A stretch of 64,000 nt of DNA from JAZKDW01 sp040387375 (GCA_040387375.1 JAZKDW010000046.1:1-64000), one strand, 5' to 3'; counted from the first letter of the stretch, positions 45,835 through 56,042 are shown. Notes: generated by a model not told the origin, from the sequence alone. Translations and numbers: made by a program.

Positions 45835-48163
45835 CAATCAAAAATGGACGCTTCGAGAAGCGATATTCGCTGCCCTGGCAATCACCTTCGTGCTTTTGCT
45901 CCATGGCGCAGTGCCGTTCCTGATGATGCCGACTCTCGGACAGGCTAGCTGGTCGATGGGGTTCTCGCAGTCGTTTGCAAACGGTTCCCTGTTCAGCGTT
46001 CATGCGCATGATTTTGGTCTTCCACAACCTGCGGCAATTGCCTTTGGATTGGCTGGCGCCTGGCCGGCCAGCCTGCTGATCAGGCTGGGCTTGCACGCTG
46101 CCGATGCCTATTCGGGCATGGCAGCATGTTGGCTGCTGCTGGGCTTGTTTTCCGCCTGTCGAATTGGCCGTCGATTCGGGGCAAGCAGATCGATTTCCCT
46201 GCTGGGTGGCATTGCCTGGATGAGCATGCCGATCATCTGGGGACATGCCCCGTACAGCATGTTGTCTTTGGGGATCGCCTTGCTGCCGTTCTACTTCCTG
46301 TCAGCCTTCAGGCTGTTTCTGATCGGTTCTGAAAAAAGTCGAATTCCGGTATCAGCCATCGCTCTTTATTTTGCCGCGGCCATCGTTGCGATTTTTATGG
46401 ATGGCTACACATTCATGATGTTTGCAGCAGGGGCGAGCATCCTGTTGCTTCATGCGGCGCTCACCCGGCCCCGGATGCGCCTGTCGCTGATGCGGGTTGC
46501 TCTTCCGGTTCACGGGGCCAGCTTTGCGCTGGCTTACGTGCTCTACAGCTCTTATATCGGCACGTCCGGTTTTGAGGCCGACTCGATTGATTTTTTCAGA
46601 GCATGGGGACTCGATTTATCTTATATCGCCATCCCCACCAGGGGCATGCTCTGGTTACCCGATATGCTTGGCTTGAGCCTGGGACGGTCTGACGAAATTC
46701 ATTTCGGAGACAGCTCTGTCTGGTCAACCACGTTTTCCTTGCCAGTGTTACTGCTGGGTTTGATTGCCTGGTGGTGTACCAGAGCGCAGGTCAAAATGTC
46801 TTCCGGCATTTTGCTTGTCGCGCTTTTCAGTTTTTATATGGCGCTCGGTCCTTCGTTGAAGCTCAATTCGACAAAACCCGCGTCTCTGCAACTCACTCAT
46901 CCTCGTCAGCAAAGCGCGTTGATGCCGGCTGAATTGGCGGTAATTTCATCCGGCAATGCATGGATATCTGAAAACCTGCCCGGCTTTAAAATCATGCGTG
47001 CCTCTTACCGTTGGTCCGCCCTGGGCATTTTTGCACTGTGGCTTTTGATCATGATCCGGATTTCGGGTTTGGACAAAAAAAATCGGGTGGCCTGGTTGTC
47101 CGCATTGACGGTCATGACGCTGATCAACCTGCCAGACTTGCAGCAGAATTGGCAGAACGGCATCGATAACCGGAGCATGCTTCAACAGATCGACCGCGAC
47201 CTTGTGGCCAACATTGGCCGGCATGTCCGTCCAGGTGAAACAACTGTATTCATTCCCTGGCGAAACGATTTCATTGCCAATTATCTGGCGCCAGCGGCCA
47301 GGTTCCTTACATTCAATGCAGGGGGAGACAAAAACCTGGCCGCAGCACAGGCGAGTTGGTCACCGGAAATGATCGCCCTGGGCTCGGAACTGGACACGGA
47401 GGAAGCGCCGATTGCGGCAAAGCTGCTGGTCGATGGAACGGCTGATGTTGTGGTTCTGCCGTATTTCCACATGCTCTGGTCAGCGCATCTGTGGCCGTGT
47501 CTGGCCGAGACAAGGGCAACGCTCAGTGAGGAGGACGAAGAAGATTTTCGGAGAACGCCCGGTTTTCTGTGCCCGGCTGAGCGAAGGAATGAACTACAGC
47601 CTTTCGTTCTCGCACTGAAACGGATTCCTTATGTTGAGGTTGTCGAGTCTACCCTGTTTGCCACAATCAGGTTGCGACCGGAATTTGCCGGCAGTGAGAA
47701 GCGGGCAGCGTTGACGAAAACGATCCTTGAAAATATTCAGTACCCGATTGTGCTCGGCGCCGGGGTCAAGGAAGTTCCCTACATGCTGCGCGCTGGATGG
47801 CATGGCCCCGAGGCCAATCACGTCTGGTCCCAAGGTGCCGCCAGCCTGATGCTTCCGGTTCCCAGAGATTGTGAAGCCAGGCATTGTGAGGCGGTCCTGA
47901 AGTTCGCTGCATACGGCGCCAGCCAGCAAAGACCCCTATCGATTGTGTTTGCAAATGGAGATCAGAGCTGGCAGTGGCATGAAAGAATCGTGGCAAGCTC
48001 CGGCCGCGCCCTTGAGGTCACGGTTCCGCTCGTCGGCGCGACCGGAGGACGCAGCATTTCAATCGCGATTCCCGATGCAACATCACCGCGGGCATTGACG
48101 GGATCACCGGACGCTCGGATATTGGGTATTGCCCTTAAGCGCATCGACCTGTCATACAAATAA
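45827..48163 (+). CDS. Large polytopic membrane protein, probable GT-C-type glycosyltransferase
   Basis: This 778-residue protein has about eleven to twelve membrane helices in residues 10-435, followed by a soluble, probably periplasmic domain (440-778). The early loop after helix 1 holds acidic or histidine residues (SVHAHDFG), as GT-C enzymes place their metal-independent base there. It belongs with neighbouring genes for polyprenyl-phosphate sugar use. I do not recognise a named family; DUF6311-like proteins have a similar layout. It is the last gene of the operon and is convergent with the PepSY gene (28-base gap). Confidence 0.6.
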   Translation: MSDNQKWTLREAIFAALAITFVLLLHGAVPFLMMPTLGQASWSMGFSQSFANGSLFSVHAHDFGLPQPAAIAFGLAGAWPASLLIRLGLHAADAYSGMAACWLLLGLFSACRIGRRFGASRSISLLGGIAWMSMPIIWGHAPYSMLSLGIALLPFYFLSAFRLFLIGSEKSRIPVSAIALYFAAAIVAIFMDGYTFMMFAAGASILLLHAALTRPRMRLSLMRVALPVHGASFALAYVLYSSYIGTSGFEADSIDFFRAWGLDLSYIAIPTRGMLWLPDMLGLSLGRSDEIHFGDSSVWSTTFSLPVLLLGLIAWWCTRAQVKMSSGILLVALFSFYMALGPSLKLNSTKPASLQLTHPRQQSALMPAELAVISSGNAWISENLPGFKIMRASYRWSALGIFALWLLIMIRISGLDKKNRVAWLSALTVMTLINLPDLQQNWQNGIDNRSMLQQIDRDLVANIGRHVRPGETTVFIPWRNDFIANYLAPAARFLTFNAGGDKNLAAAQASWSPEMIALGSELDTEEAPIAAKLLVDGTADVVVLPYFHMLWSAHLWPCLAETRATLSEEDEEDFRRTPGFLCPAERRNELQPFVLALKRIPYVEVVESTLFATIRLRPEFAGSEKRAALTKTILENIQYPIVLGAGVKEVPYMLRAGWHGPEANHVWSQGAASLMLPVPRDCEARHCEAVLKFAAYGASQQRPLSIVFANGDQSWQWHERIVASSGRALEVTVPLVGATGGRSISIAIPDATSPRALTGSPDARILGIALKRIDLSYK

Positions 48164-48191
48164 TGCCGGGGTCCAAAGGCCGAACGACACA

Positions 48192-49310
48192 TCAGCGCTC
48201 GCCACGCCCCATGCGAGACGCTCGTTTCCTCTCAGCCCCGATCGCACGCGCCCGGTAACCTCTGAACCAGAGCCAAGCACCCGATAGAGTCAGGAGAGTC
48301 AACGACAATCCAATGACAACCTGCAGCCAGCGAGTGGGGTTGCCGCCGTATACACCTGTATGCAACGGGTAGAGCCAACTTTGAATCCGGGTCGCCCTAT
48401 TGGCCAGCAGCGCATTGTCCACACGCAGCACAGCGCCGTCATATTGATCGAACCATATGAAGGTGCGGCCGAACTGGTGGATTTCCCCAGCCAGGCGCAT
48501 GCGCACCATGACGGCAACGCCTGGCCTTGCCGGCAGCGACACCCGGGTGATTTGGCCATCCGGAAACAGCGATGCCGAATGCGCAAGCATGGGCGCGAGC
48601 GGCGCAGCCATTCCTCCTGTCTTGCGCGATGCAGGCGGCGCCCGACGTGTGCCTTCACCGGTGAAAGCGATCAACGCTGGTTCGGTGAAGATGTCGTACA
48701 GCGCCAGCGATGCGCCGGTCGCAGCGGTCAGGATCAGGAAGCCGCAGATCATGACGCCAGCCAGCTTGTGTAGATCCAGCCATATCCGGACCGGTGCCGC
48801 CTGCCACTTGACGGAAAATGCCTGTTTCCAGCGGCCCGCCTTCGGCCACCACAACCATAATCCGAGCAAGGACAGCACGATCGCGCCGAGCCCGGACCAG
48901 CCCATGACTTGTTCACCGGTTTCTCCAGACAGCAGATGGATATGCAGATCGACCAGAAATCCCATGAGGGAATGCGTAGCGTGACGTACGCCGCGCACGG
49001 CACCCGTGTAGGGATCGACATAGGCGCGCAGGTCGCTGTCCTTGAACCAGATTTCCAGTGCCTGCGCCGGTGAATCCGGCATGAACACAACATTGGCTTG
49101 CTCGTTCGGCAGCGCCTGCCGCACGCTGGTTAATATCTGGTCCAGCGCGACGCGGTCTTGCCGTGGTGTTACCCGAATCAGCTCAGGATTGAGCCAGGCG
49201 TCGAGCGGCGCCTTGAATACGATTGCACTACCGGTGAGTCCACTGACCAGCAGCAGACTGCCTAACACCAGCCCCAGGTAACGATGGATCCCCACCGCGA
49301 TTCTTCGCAT
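48192..49310 (-). CDS. PepSY-associated transmembrane protein (iron-uptake linked, PiuB/FhuF-like reductase partner)
   Basis: The 372-residue protein has four membrane helices and two PepSY domains: IHRYLGLVLGSLLLVSGLTG at the N-terminus and a matching later helix pair. The signature HIHLLSGETGEQVMGW gives histidines within the membrane, which may bind heme, and WLDLHKLAGVMICGF is the second conserved helix. Such proteins often adjoin TonB-dependent siderophore receptors and are thought to reduce the imported ferric siderophore. It lies 34 bases after the receptor gene and shares its direction, so they form an operon. Confidence 0.88.
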   Translation of the reverse strand: MRRIAVGIHRYLGLVLGSLLLVSGLTGSAIVFKAPLDAWLNPELIRVTPRQDRVALDQILTSVRQALPNEQANVVFMPDSPAQALEIWFKDSDLRAYVDPYTGAVRGVRHATHSLMGFLVDLHIHLLSGETGEQVMGWSGLGAIVLSLLGLWLWWPKAGRWKQAFSVKWQAAPVRIWLDLHKLAGVMICGFLILTAATGASLALYDIFTEPALIAFTGEGTRRAPPASRKTGGMAAPLAPMLAHSASLFPDGQITRVSLPARPGVAVMVRMRLAGEIHQFGRTFIWFDQYDGAVLRVDNALLANRATRIQSWLYPLHTGVYGGNPTRWLQVVIGLSLTLLTLSGAWLWFRGYRARAIGAERKRASRMGRGER

Positions 49311-49344
49311 GCTTTTCTGTCCGTTTCAGTTGCGCCAGCCAGCG

Positions 49345-51444
49345 TCAGAACGACATTTTTGCCATGACTTTCAAGGTGCGCGGCGCTCCCACACCGATGT
49401 AACCGTTGCCGGCGGCACTCCAGTATTGCTTGTCGGTCGCATTGTCCAGCACAGCCTGGAAAGTGGTGCGCTTGCCGCCGACTTTGGTGCTGTAGCGTGC
49501 ACCTAACGTCAAGGTTGTATAACTGTCGACTTGCGCCTCGTTCTCGTTGTTGACCGGGCGCTCGCCGACAAAAAACAATCCGCCGCTCAAGGCCAGTCCC
49601 GGCACGCTTTGCAAACGATATTCCGCAAACAGGCTGGCGGTGCGCTTCGGGGTATTTTCCGGTGTCTTGTTGTAGGTCGCCGTACTGGCCTTGTTGAGCT
49701 GCTTCGCGTCGAGGAACTGTGCGGAAGCGATGATGGACAGCTGCTTGCTCACTTCGCCCGAGACAGCAAGTTCCATTCCCTTGTATTGAGCCAATCCATT
49801 CAGGACAAACCGATTGTTCCCATCCACCGTGGTTGACGGACGCTTGATGTCGAAATACGCTGCTTGCAACAAGACTCCTTGTGCAACTTCGGCCTTGATG
49901 CCGATTTCCTTTTGTTTCGCCACCGCGGCCGGCAACCATTCGCCAGCGTTCGCCCGGTTCAGCGGCGCCTGACCGCTTTCCTCGACGCCTTCGATGTAGC
50001 TGCCATAAACCGACAGTCTGGCCGTCGGTTTATACATGAGGGAAACGGAAGGATTGACATGATCTGCCTCGTATTGAGACGTAGTTGTTTTGCTTTCATA
50101 GCGGCTGCCACGCACACCCACCATTGCTTGCCATTTTTGACCGATCAATACCCGGTCGGAAAAATACCAGCCGTTGTCCTTGATCGTGGACGGGAGCGAC
50201 GGATTGGTGAGTGCCGGTGACAGTCGAGCAATGGGGGTCGGGTTAAACAGGTTTTGCGGTGTGTCGATGGTTGAAGCCGACACTCCCGAATCCGAATTGC
50301 GCTGGTTGGCTGTATAACCGAGCGTAAGTTCATGGGTAACCAGTTTGCCAGGAATGCGGCCCAGCAATTCGGCGCGATAGTTTTCATTATCGAATTGTTG
50401 ATCACGGCCAAAATAGGTGCGAAGAGTGCCGTTACCGGACGTCAGGTCATAGTCCCGGAATTCCGAGAAGTTGCGGTTACGTTCAGTGCTCGCTTTTCCG
50501 GCTTCCAACAGCACCGACCAATTCTCGCTTAACAGATAGTCGGTGCGGAACAAGACATTGGTTGCCTTGGCCTCGTACTTATGCCATTCGGACGCCAGGT
50601 TCCGTTTTGCGTCTGGCGTGTCGGGCAGGGTGATCCTGCCGCCGACCGCGGTTGGCAGCCTGATCGCCGCTTGTTCGGATACATTCTTTCGATAGTGCTC
50701 CAGATCCAGTTTGAAGGAAAGATCACTGGTCGCGCGAAAATCGAGCGCTGCGGTGGCCAGTTGCCGATCGCCCGAATAATTGTTCACGCCGATATCTTCG
50801 CGGCCTTGCAGCAGATTGATGCGGGCGCCGAACTGCTGATGCTCACCAAAACGACGACCGATGTCCGCATGAACATTTGCGCCACCAAATTGATTCGCTG
50901 AAACAGCAAAATCGGTAACTGGATCTTTACCCGCACGTTTCGTGACCAGGTTGACGATGCCGGATGGCGGAACAAATCCATAATACAGGGATGAGGCGCC
51001 TTTCAGCACTTCCACCCGTTCCTTGTTTTCCAGCGGTATGTCGATCAGATTAATGATCGGCAATGAACCGTTAAGACGATAATTGCCACGGTTTTCAACC
51101 AATATGCCGCGAATGGCAATGTTGTCATAGGTCGAGCCATTCAGTTGCGAGCGAGTCACGCCAGCGGTATTGCGCAAGGCGCCAAACAGGTTGTTTGCAG
51201 CTTGAGCATCAAGCACTTCGCGCGTCACCACGTTGCTGGTCTGCGGAATATCAAGCGGGCTCATGTCCCTGAAAGTGCCCACCTGGACGCTGTTCGATTT
51301 GAAGCTTCCGGTGCGCTCTCCTACGACGGTTACAGCAGTCAGTTCCTGAATGGGTTTAGGCGCTTCCACTGTTTGTGCGATTGCCGGAGAGAGCGGAAAT
51401 GTGAGTATGAGGGCATGTGCCATGCCAGTTAAACGAAGTTTCAT
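49345..51444 (-). CDS. TonB-dependent siderophore receptor
   Basis: The 699-residue receptor starts at ATG 51444, with AGGAAG just upstream. A signal peptide (MKLRLTGMAHALILTFPLSPAIAQ) split at position 24 opens it. The TonB-box-like ELTAVTVVGERTG and plug domain (about 45-165, with RGILVENRGNYRLNG) follow, and then a 22-strand barrel to the terminal F (ending MAKMSF). It imports a ferric siderophore across the outer membrane. It is transcribed divergently from the FTR1 gene and a Fur-box-like palindrome lies upstream. A frame start at 51537 would add 31 residues before the signal peptide and is rejected. The siderophore itself is unknown. Confidence 0.94.
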   Translation of the reverse strand: MKLRLTGMAHALILTFPLSPAIAQTVEAPKPIQELTAVTVVGERTGSFKSNSVQVGTFRDMSPLDIPQTSNVVTREVLDAQAANNLFGALRNTAGVTRSQLNGSTYDNIAIRGILVENRGNYRLNGSLPIINLIDIPLENKERVEVLKGASSLYYGFVPPSGIVNLVTKRAGKDPVTDFAVSANQFGGANVHADIGRRFGEHQQFGARINLLQGREDIGVNNYSGDRQLATAALDFRATSDLSFKLDLEHYRKNVSEQAAIRLPTAVGGRITLPDTPDAKRNLASEWHKYEAKATNVLFRTDYLLSENWSVLLEAGKASTERNRNFSEFRDYDLTSGNGTLRTYFGRDQQFDNENYRAELLGRIPGKLVTHELTLGYTANQRNSDSGVSASTIDTPQNLFNPTPIARLSPALTNPSLPSTIKDNGWYFSDRVLIGQKWQAMVGVRGSRYESKTTTSQYEADHVNPSVSLMYKPTARLSVYGSYIEGVEESGQAPLNRANAGEWLPAAVAKQKEIGIKAEVAQGVLLQAAYFDIKRPSTTVDGNNRFVLNGLAQYKGMELAVSGEVSKQLSIIASAQFLDAKQLNKASTATYNKTPENTPKRTASLFAEYRLQSVPGLALSGGLFFVGERPVNNENEAQVDSYTTLTLGARYSTKVGGKRTTFQAVLDNATDKQYWSAAGNGYIGVGAPRTLKVMAKMSF

Positions 51445-51675
51445 GTCTTCCTGTTCAATGTAATGAATGCCTGATGCGGGCTGCCGATTTCCTGACGTTT
51501 TGGCCTTCAATATCAACGCAGCCAGACGATTCGGCACTGCACCCGCAGGTCATCCAGTGTGACCAACACGCACACATGAATTGCATTGCAAATAACTTTT
51601 AGCCATATTCCCATTTGCAACTTGCATGCAGGCATTTCCAAAAAAATGATTATAGGAAATTTAAATCTCAAATGC

Positions 51676-51696
51676 AAATGCAAACTATTACCATTT
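51676..51696. promoter_or_regulatory. Probable Fur box between the divergent iron genes
   Basis: Read on the minus strand, the 21 bases match the AAATG(N11)CATTT pattern of a Fur palindrome, with about 16 of 20 informative positions equal to the consensus. It lies 230 bases before the receptor start and 195 bases before the FTR1 start, so either or both promoters could be iron-repressed. A weaker copy-like stretch lies at 51644-51662. The rest of the 446-base gap holds no gene. Confidence 0.6.
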
Positions 51697-51890
51697 AGAA
51701 TATCATCTGCGAACTGGGATAGCGTCTCGGGGCCAGGCAATCGTGCTGTTTGCTCCACTGAAGAAGACTTGGAATGAAGACCGAGGCAAGGGCAAATGGC
51801 GATTACAGCCAGATGAATTGGCAAATAGCATCCCCCTGAAAAAAGCTGCCCCTTTTTTAATTTTCACTCTACATACGGGACACGATAGCG

Positions 51891-53822
51891 ATGCCATTTT
51901 TTCGAACGGCAGCAATTTTCTTTTTGGCATTTATTCCATTTCTCTCGGCAGCACAGGAGATGGATGAAAGAACACAGGAAAAGACCAGGCAAGTCTGGCA
52001 AATGCTTGATTACCTCGCTGTTGACTATCGGAGTGCGGTGAAGGATGGACAAATCATCAGCAAGGAAGAATATGCCGAGATGGTGGAGTTCTCGCAAAGC
52101 GCAGAATCGCAGGTTCGCGAATTGCCAGAGACAACGGCCAAAACAAAATTGGCTCAGGGCGCCGGCGGATTGAAAAAACTCATTGCCGATAAAGCGTCGG
52201 CAGAGTCAGTGGCCGGACAGGCAAAAGCCCTGGCAAACGTTTTACTCGCAGCCTATCCGATTCCCCTCGCCCCCGCCAAAACACCGGATCTCCAGCATGG
52301 CGCCCGGCTATATCAGGCGCAATGCGCCAAATGCCACGGCGTGCAGGGACATGCAGACGGTCCTCTGGCTGCCAGTTTACATCCGCCTCCGATTGCTTTT
52401 TCGGATCAGGAACGGGCTGGCGAGCGCAGCGTCTTTTCGCTTTACCAGACAACGACCCGAGGTGTCGAAGGTACCGCAATGCCGGGATTTGCGGCATTGT
52501 CCGAAGAGGACCGCTGGGCTGTTGCCTACTTCGCGTCGACCCTGGCATTTACCGACAGCGACAGGCAACTTGGCGCCAAGCTCTGGAAATCGGACAAATC
52601 ACTTCATGCCGCCATCCCGAATATAAACGCATTAACACAAACATCGGAAAGCACGCTCGCCAGGGAACTGGAGCCGGCGGCTGCCCGTGGCGTATTGTCT
52701 TATTTGAGAAGTCATCCGGAAGTCCTGGCACCCGGACGGGATGCGACCCTCTCACTCACCAAAACAAGACTGCGGGAAAGCCTCGCAGCGATTGAAAATG
52801 GCGACAAGGCGCGTGCATCGCAGCTCTCCATTTCAGCCTACCTGGATGGTTTTGAACCCGTCGAACCGGCACTGGCCGCTAAAAATCGTGCTTTGTTCGA
52901 GAACATTGAAAAAACGATGGGTATCTATCGTGCGTCCATCAATGAAGGAAACCTTGAAAAGGCCCGGACCACGGAAGCACAACTGCAATCACTCATGACT
53001 GCAGCGCAAGAGACCCTGGATGTGCAGGAAAGCGATCCGCTGGCCGCGTTCCTGAGCGCGTTATTGATTCTTTTGAGGGAAGGACTGGAAGCTTTACTGA
53101 TCGTGATTGCGATGATTGCCTTCCTGAAGAAAGCTGATCGCAGCGATGCCCTGCCCTACGTTCATGCCGGCTGGGTGAGCGCGCTTGCGGCGGGAGGAAT
53201 AACGTGGGCGATTGCCACCTATCTGGTTGACATAAGCGGCGCCAGCCGCGAAATTACGGAAGGTTTTGCCGCCATCTTCGCCGCGCTGGTGCTCCTGTCG
53301 GTCGGCATTTGGATGCATCAGAAAAGTCTGGCCGGACGCTGGCAGGCCTATATAAAGGAAAAGCTGTCCCATGCCTTGAACAAGCACTCGCTAACCATGC
53401 TGTTCGTGCTTTCCTTCGTTACCGTGTACCGCGAAGTATTCGAGACGGTATTATTCTATGCTGCGTTATGGACTGAAACCAACGGGATGTATTTACTGGC
53501 CGGACTGGTGAGCGGAATAGCGATTCTTGCAGTGATTGCGGTCATCATGCTTCGTACAACGGCACGTCTGCCGATCGCCAGGTTCTTTTCCGTCAGTTCA
53601 GCATTGATTACGGTTCTTGCGGTGGTTTTGATTGGCAAGGGAGTGGCTGCCTTGCAGGAGGCGGGCCTATTGGATATCACTCCGGTTTCCGCGCCACGAA
53701 TTGACCTTTTGGGCGTTTATCCGTCTCAGCAAACCTTGATGGCGCAGCTCATTGTCATACTTGCGATTGCCTTGGGTTTTGCGTTCAATATTTACTCCCA
53801 GAAGCGGGACAAATCACACTAA
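51891..53822 (+). CDS. FTR1-family iron permease with N-terminal cytochrome c domain
   Basis: The 643-residue protein has a signal peptide, a helical domain, and a cytochrome c domain with the heme site CAKCH (near 147) and axial methionine candidate TAMPGF. An FTR1 permease of seven membrane helices occupies about residues 380-640. The iron-binding motifs are LLREGLEALL and, in the second half, TVYREVFETVLF, where the usual REGLE is changed to REVFE. Fusion with a cytochrome suggests oxidation or reduction of iron in the periplasm before import. It is divergent from the siderophore receptor. ATG 51891 is the only good start; the ribosome-binding site is weak. Confidence 0.92.
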   Translation: MPFFRTAAIFFLAFIPFLSAAQEMDERTQEKTRQVWQMLDYLAVDYRSAVKDGQIISKEEYAEMVEFSQSAESQVRELPETTAKTKLAQGAGGLKKLIADKASAESVAGQAKALANVLLAAYPIPLAPAKTPDLQHGARLYQAQCAKCHGVQGHADGPLAASLHPPPIAFSDQERAGERSVFSLYQTTTRGVEGTAMPGFAALSEEDRWAVAYFASTLAFTDSDRQLGAKLWKSDKSLHAAIPNINALTQTSESTLARELEPAAARGVLSYLRSHPEVLAPGRDATLSLTKTRLRESLAAIENGDKARASQLSISAYLDGFEPVEPALAAKNRALFENIEKTMGIYRASINEGNLEKARTTEAQLQSLMTAAQETLDVQESDPLAAFLSALLILLREGLEALLIVIAMIAFLKKADRSDALPYVHAGWVSALAAGGITWAIATYLVDISGASREITEGFAAIFAALVLLSVGIWMHQKSLAGRWQAYIKEKLSHALNKHSLTMLFVLSFVTVYREVFETVLFYAALWTETNGMYLLAGLVSGIAILAVIAVIMLRTTARLPIARFFSVSSALITVLAVVLIGKGVAALQEAGLLDITPVSAPRIDLLGVYPSQQTLMAQLIVILAIALGFAFNIYSQKRDKSH

Positions 53823-53941
53823 CGATGACTCTGGTGCGGCGCATGCAAGGACCGCGCCTCGTATTTTCACACGGCCGATGCCAGCTCGAACCAGCGGCAT
53901 CGGCGTCCACAACAACATTGGTTTCCTTGGCAGCACCCGTC

Positions 53942-55894
53942 TCACGCAAGCGCGGCGCGCGGCCGGCGCGACCAGTGCCGGGCAGTCAAGGCCAACACCA
54001 GCACGAGGCCGCCGATGTCCGTGTAAATTGCGCCCTCGAACGCATCAGCCGGCACCAGCATCAATATTCCGGCAACCATGAACAGTATCCGTTCAATGAT
54101 GCCGAGCGGATGCAGGAAATAACCCACCATCGCCACCGTGCCGACAAAAATGCCCAGCGACGCAGCGAGTACAGCCCAGATGATGCTGCTGGCTGGTCCC
54201 ACCATCAACAGGCTCGGAGAAACCACGAACATGAACGGCACCAGATACGAACACCATCCGATGCGCGTCGCGGTCCATCCGGCTTTCGAAGGATCGCACT
54301 GCGCCAGGTTGGCGGCGGCGAACGCAGCCATCGCAACCGGCGGCGTGACCATCGACATCATGCCGAAATACATCACGAACATGTGCGCCGCCATCGGCGA
54401 TACACCTGCCTTGATCAGCGCCGGCGCGACCAGCGTCGCCAGCAGGATGTAGACACCGACTGTCGGCATGCCCATGCCGAGCACGATGCCAACGGTCGCG
54501 GTCATCAGCAGCAGCAACGCCAGGCTATCGCCCGACAGTGCCAGCAGTTGCAGCGTCAGCCCGAATGCAAGGCCGGTCAAATTCAGGATGCCGATCACCA
54601 GGCCCGAGGCGGCGCAAATCATCAAGATGTCGACCGACGCCTTGCCGGTCGAGACGATGGTCCGGAACATCTCACTCAAAGGCACGCGCTTGCCGCGGTA
54701 GCCAAATAGCATGTTCAGGATGACGAACAGGAGCGCGGCCTGCAGCGCTGCATACTCAGCTGCGACGTTGAAATTCATCATGCCGACGACCAGCACGATG
54801 AATGGAATCGGGAAATACCAGCCATGGCGCAGGACTTCCCGCACGGCCGGCAAACGATCCATCGGTTCGCCGGCTATGCCCATTTTTGCGGCTTCAAGGT
54901 CCACCTGGATGAACAGCGCCAGGTAATACAGGAAAGCCGGTATGACGGCGGCAACCAGCACCGCGCTATAAGGCACCTGCAGCAGCTCGGCCATCAGGAA
55001 AGCGGCGGCGCCCATGACAGGCGGCGCCAGCTGTCCGCCGGTGGAGCCAACCGCTTCAATTGCGGCCGCCACATGCGGCTTGAAACCGGAGCGCTTCATC
55101 ATCGGAATCGTGATGACGCCTACTGCTGCCACGTTCGACACCGCGCTGCCGGAAATCATTCCGAACAGCGCCGAACCGACGACGGAAATCTTGGCCGAGC
55201 CGCCGCGATAGCGGCCCATCAGCGCCATCGCCAGATCGGCAAAAAAATCACCGCCACCGCAACGCGACAGTACCTGGCCCATCAGGATGAACGGCACCAC
55301 CACGATCGACGCAATCGCCAGCGACGAACCGATCATCGCGTTGGAGTCCAGGCCGAGGTAAACCAGAAGCCGCGTAAATTGCACCGGGCGGCTGACGAAC
55401 TGCCCCGGCAGCAGATCCCCCAGCAATGCATAGGCGACCAGCACGCCGATCACGATCACCAGCGTCATGCCAGCGCAGCGGCGCGTCGCCTCGATTACCA
55501 GCAAAAACAGTAGCGCACTGATCAGGACGGCGTCGAGCGGCCGGTTGACCACTTCATTGACGATGGTCGGATAAAACACGGCAAGGTACAGGCAGGCAGC
55601 CAGTCCGGCAAAACCGGCGAGAGCATCCCACCAAGGCGTCGGCCCCTGATTCTCGGCGCCGCCGCGGGCGCGGATCAGCAGATAGGACAGGGCAAAACCG
55701 AAGCCGAGCACGGTCAGCAGAAATTGTTCGGTATAAAGATTGAATCCGGCCTTGGCCGGCAGGTTCAGCACCCAGACAATGATCGTCAGCGTCAGAAGGG
55801 TCTGCAGTGTCAGTGAAATCTGCTCGCGCAGGCGGGCGGGCAAGGCGCCGCGGGTGCGGGCGGGAATCTGTATCGGATTCATTTGTTCACTCAA
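53942..55894 (-). CDS. TRAP transporter permease, fused 4TM/12TM subunits
   Basis: The 650-residue protein joins the small (DctQ) and large (DctM) TRAP membrane subunits in one chain, as is normal for TAXI-type TRAP systems. The N-terminal four helices lie at about 25-175. The large domain carries GSTGGQLAPPVMGAAAFLMAE, split here by position 280-300, and the repeated glycine/proline loop LGMGMPTVGVYILLATL. It imports organic acids or similar solutes with a sodium gradient. It is 148 bases downstream of the TAXI binding protein gene, in the same direction. A plus-strand shadow frame of 294 residues over its 3' half is not a gene. Confidence 0.93.
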   Translation of the reverse strand: MSEQMNPIQIPARTRGALPARLREQISLTLQTLLTLTIIVWVLNLPAKAGFNLYTEQFLLTVLGFGFALSYLLIRARGGAENQGPTPWWDALAGFAGLAACLYLAVFYPTIVNEVVNRPLDAVLISALLFLLVIEATRRCAGMTLVIVIGVLVAYALLGDLLPGQFVSRPVQFTRLLVYLGLDSNAMIGSSLAIASIVVVPFILMGQVLSRCGGGDFFADLAMALMGRYRGGSAKISVVGSALFGMISGSAVSNVAAVGVITIPMMKRSGFKPHVAAAIEAVGSTGGQLAPPVMGAAAFLMAELLQVPYSAVLVAAVIPAFLYYLALFIQVDLEAAKMGIAGEPMDRLPAVREVLRHGWYFPIPFIVLVVGMMNFNVAAEYAALQAALLFVILNMLFGYRGKRVPLSEMFRTIVSTGKASVDILMICAASGLVIGILNLTGLAFGLTLQLLALSGDSLALLLLMTATVGIVLGMGMPTVGVYILLATLVAPALIKAGVSPMAAHMFVMYFGMMSMVTPPVAMAAFAAANLAQCDPSKAGWTATRIGWCSYLVPFMFVVSPSLLMVGPASSIIWAVLAASLGIFVGTVAMVGYFLHPLGIIERILFMVAGILMLVPADAFEGAIYTDIGGLVLVLALTARHWSRRPRAALA

Positions 55895-56042
55895 TCGGAT
55901 GGCTAATGTGTCGAGGAGGGGGCAGGATCAATGCAAAAATGACTGCTGCCGGCGCCCGGCAGGCGACGGCAGCAAACGCTGCACTGGAAGGATGTTTGCG
56001 CCGCGCCTCATGCCTGAAGCACATGCGCGGCGGCAGCACTCG

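Noticed and set aside
53825..54709. 294-residue plus-strand frame after the FTR1 gene
   Set aside because: It is very rich in His, Arg and Gln, typical of antisense reading of a membrane protein gene, and overlaps the 3' part of the TRAP permease gene.
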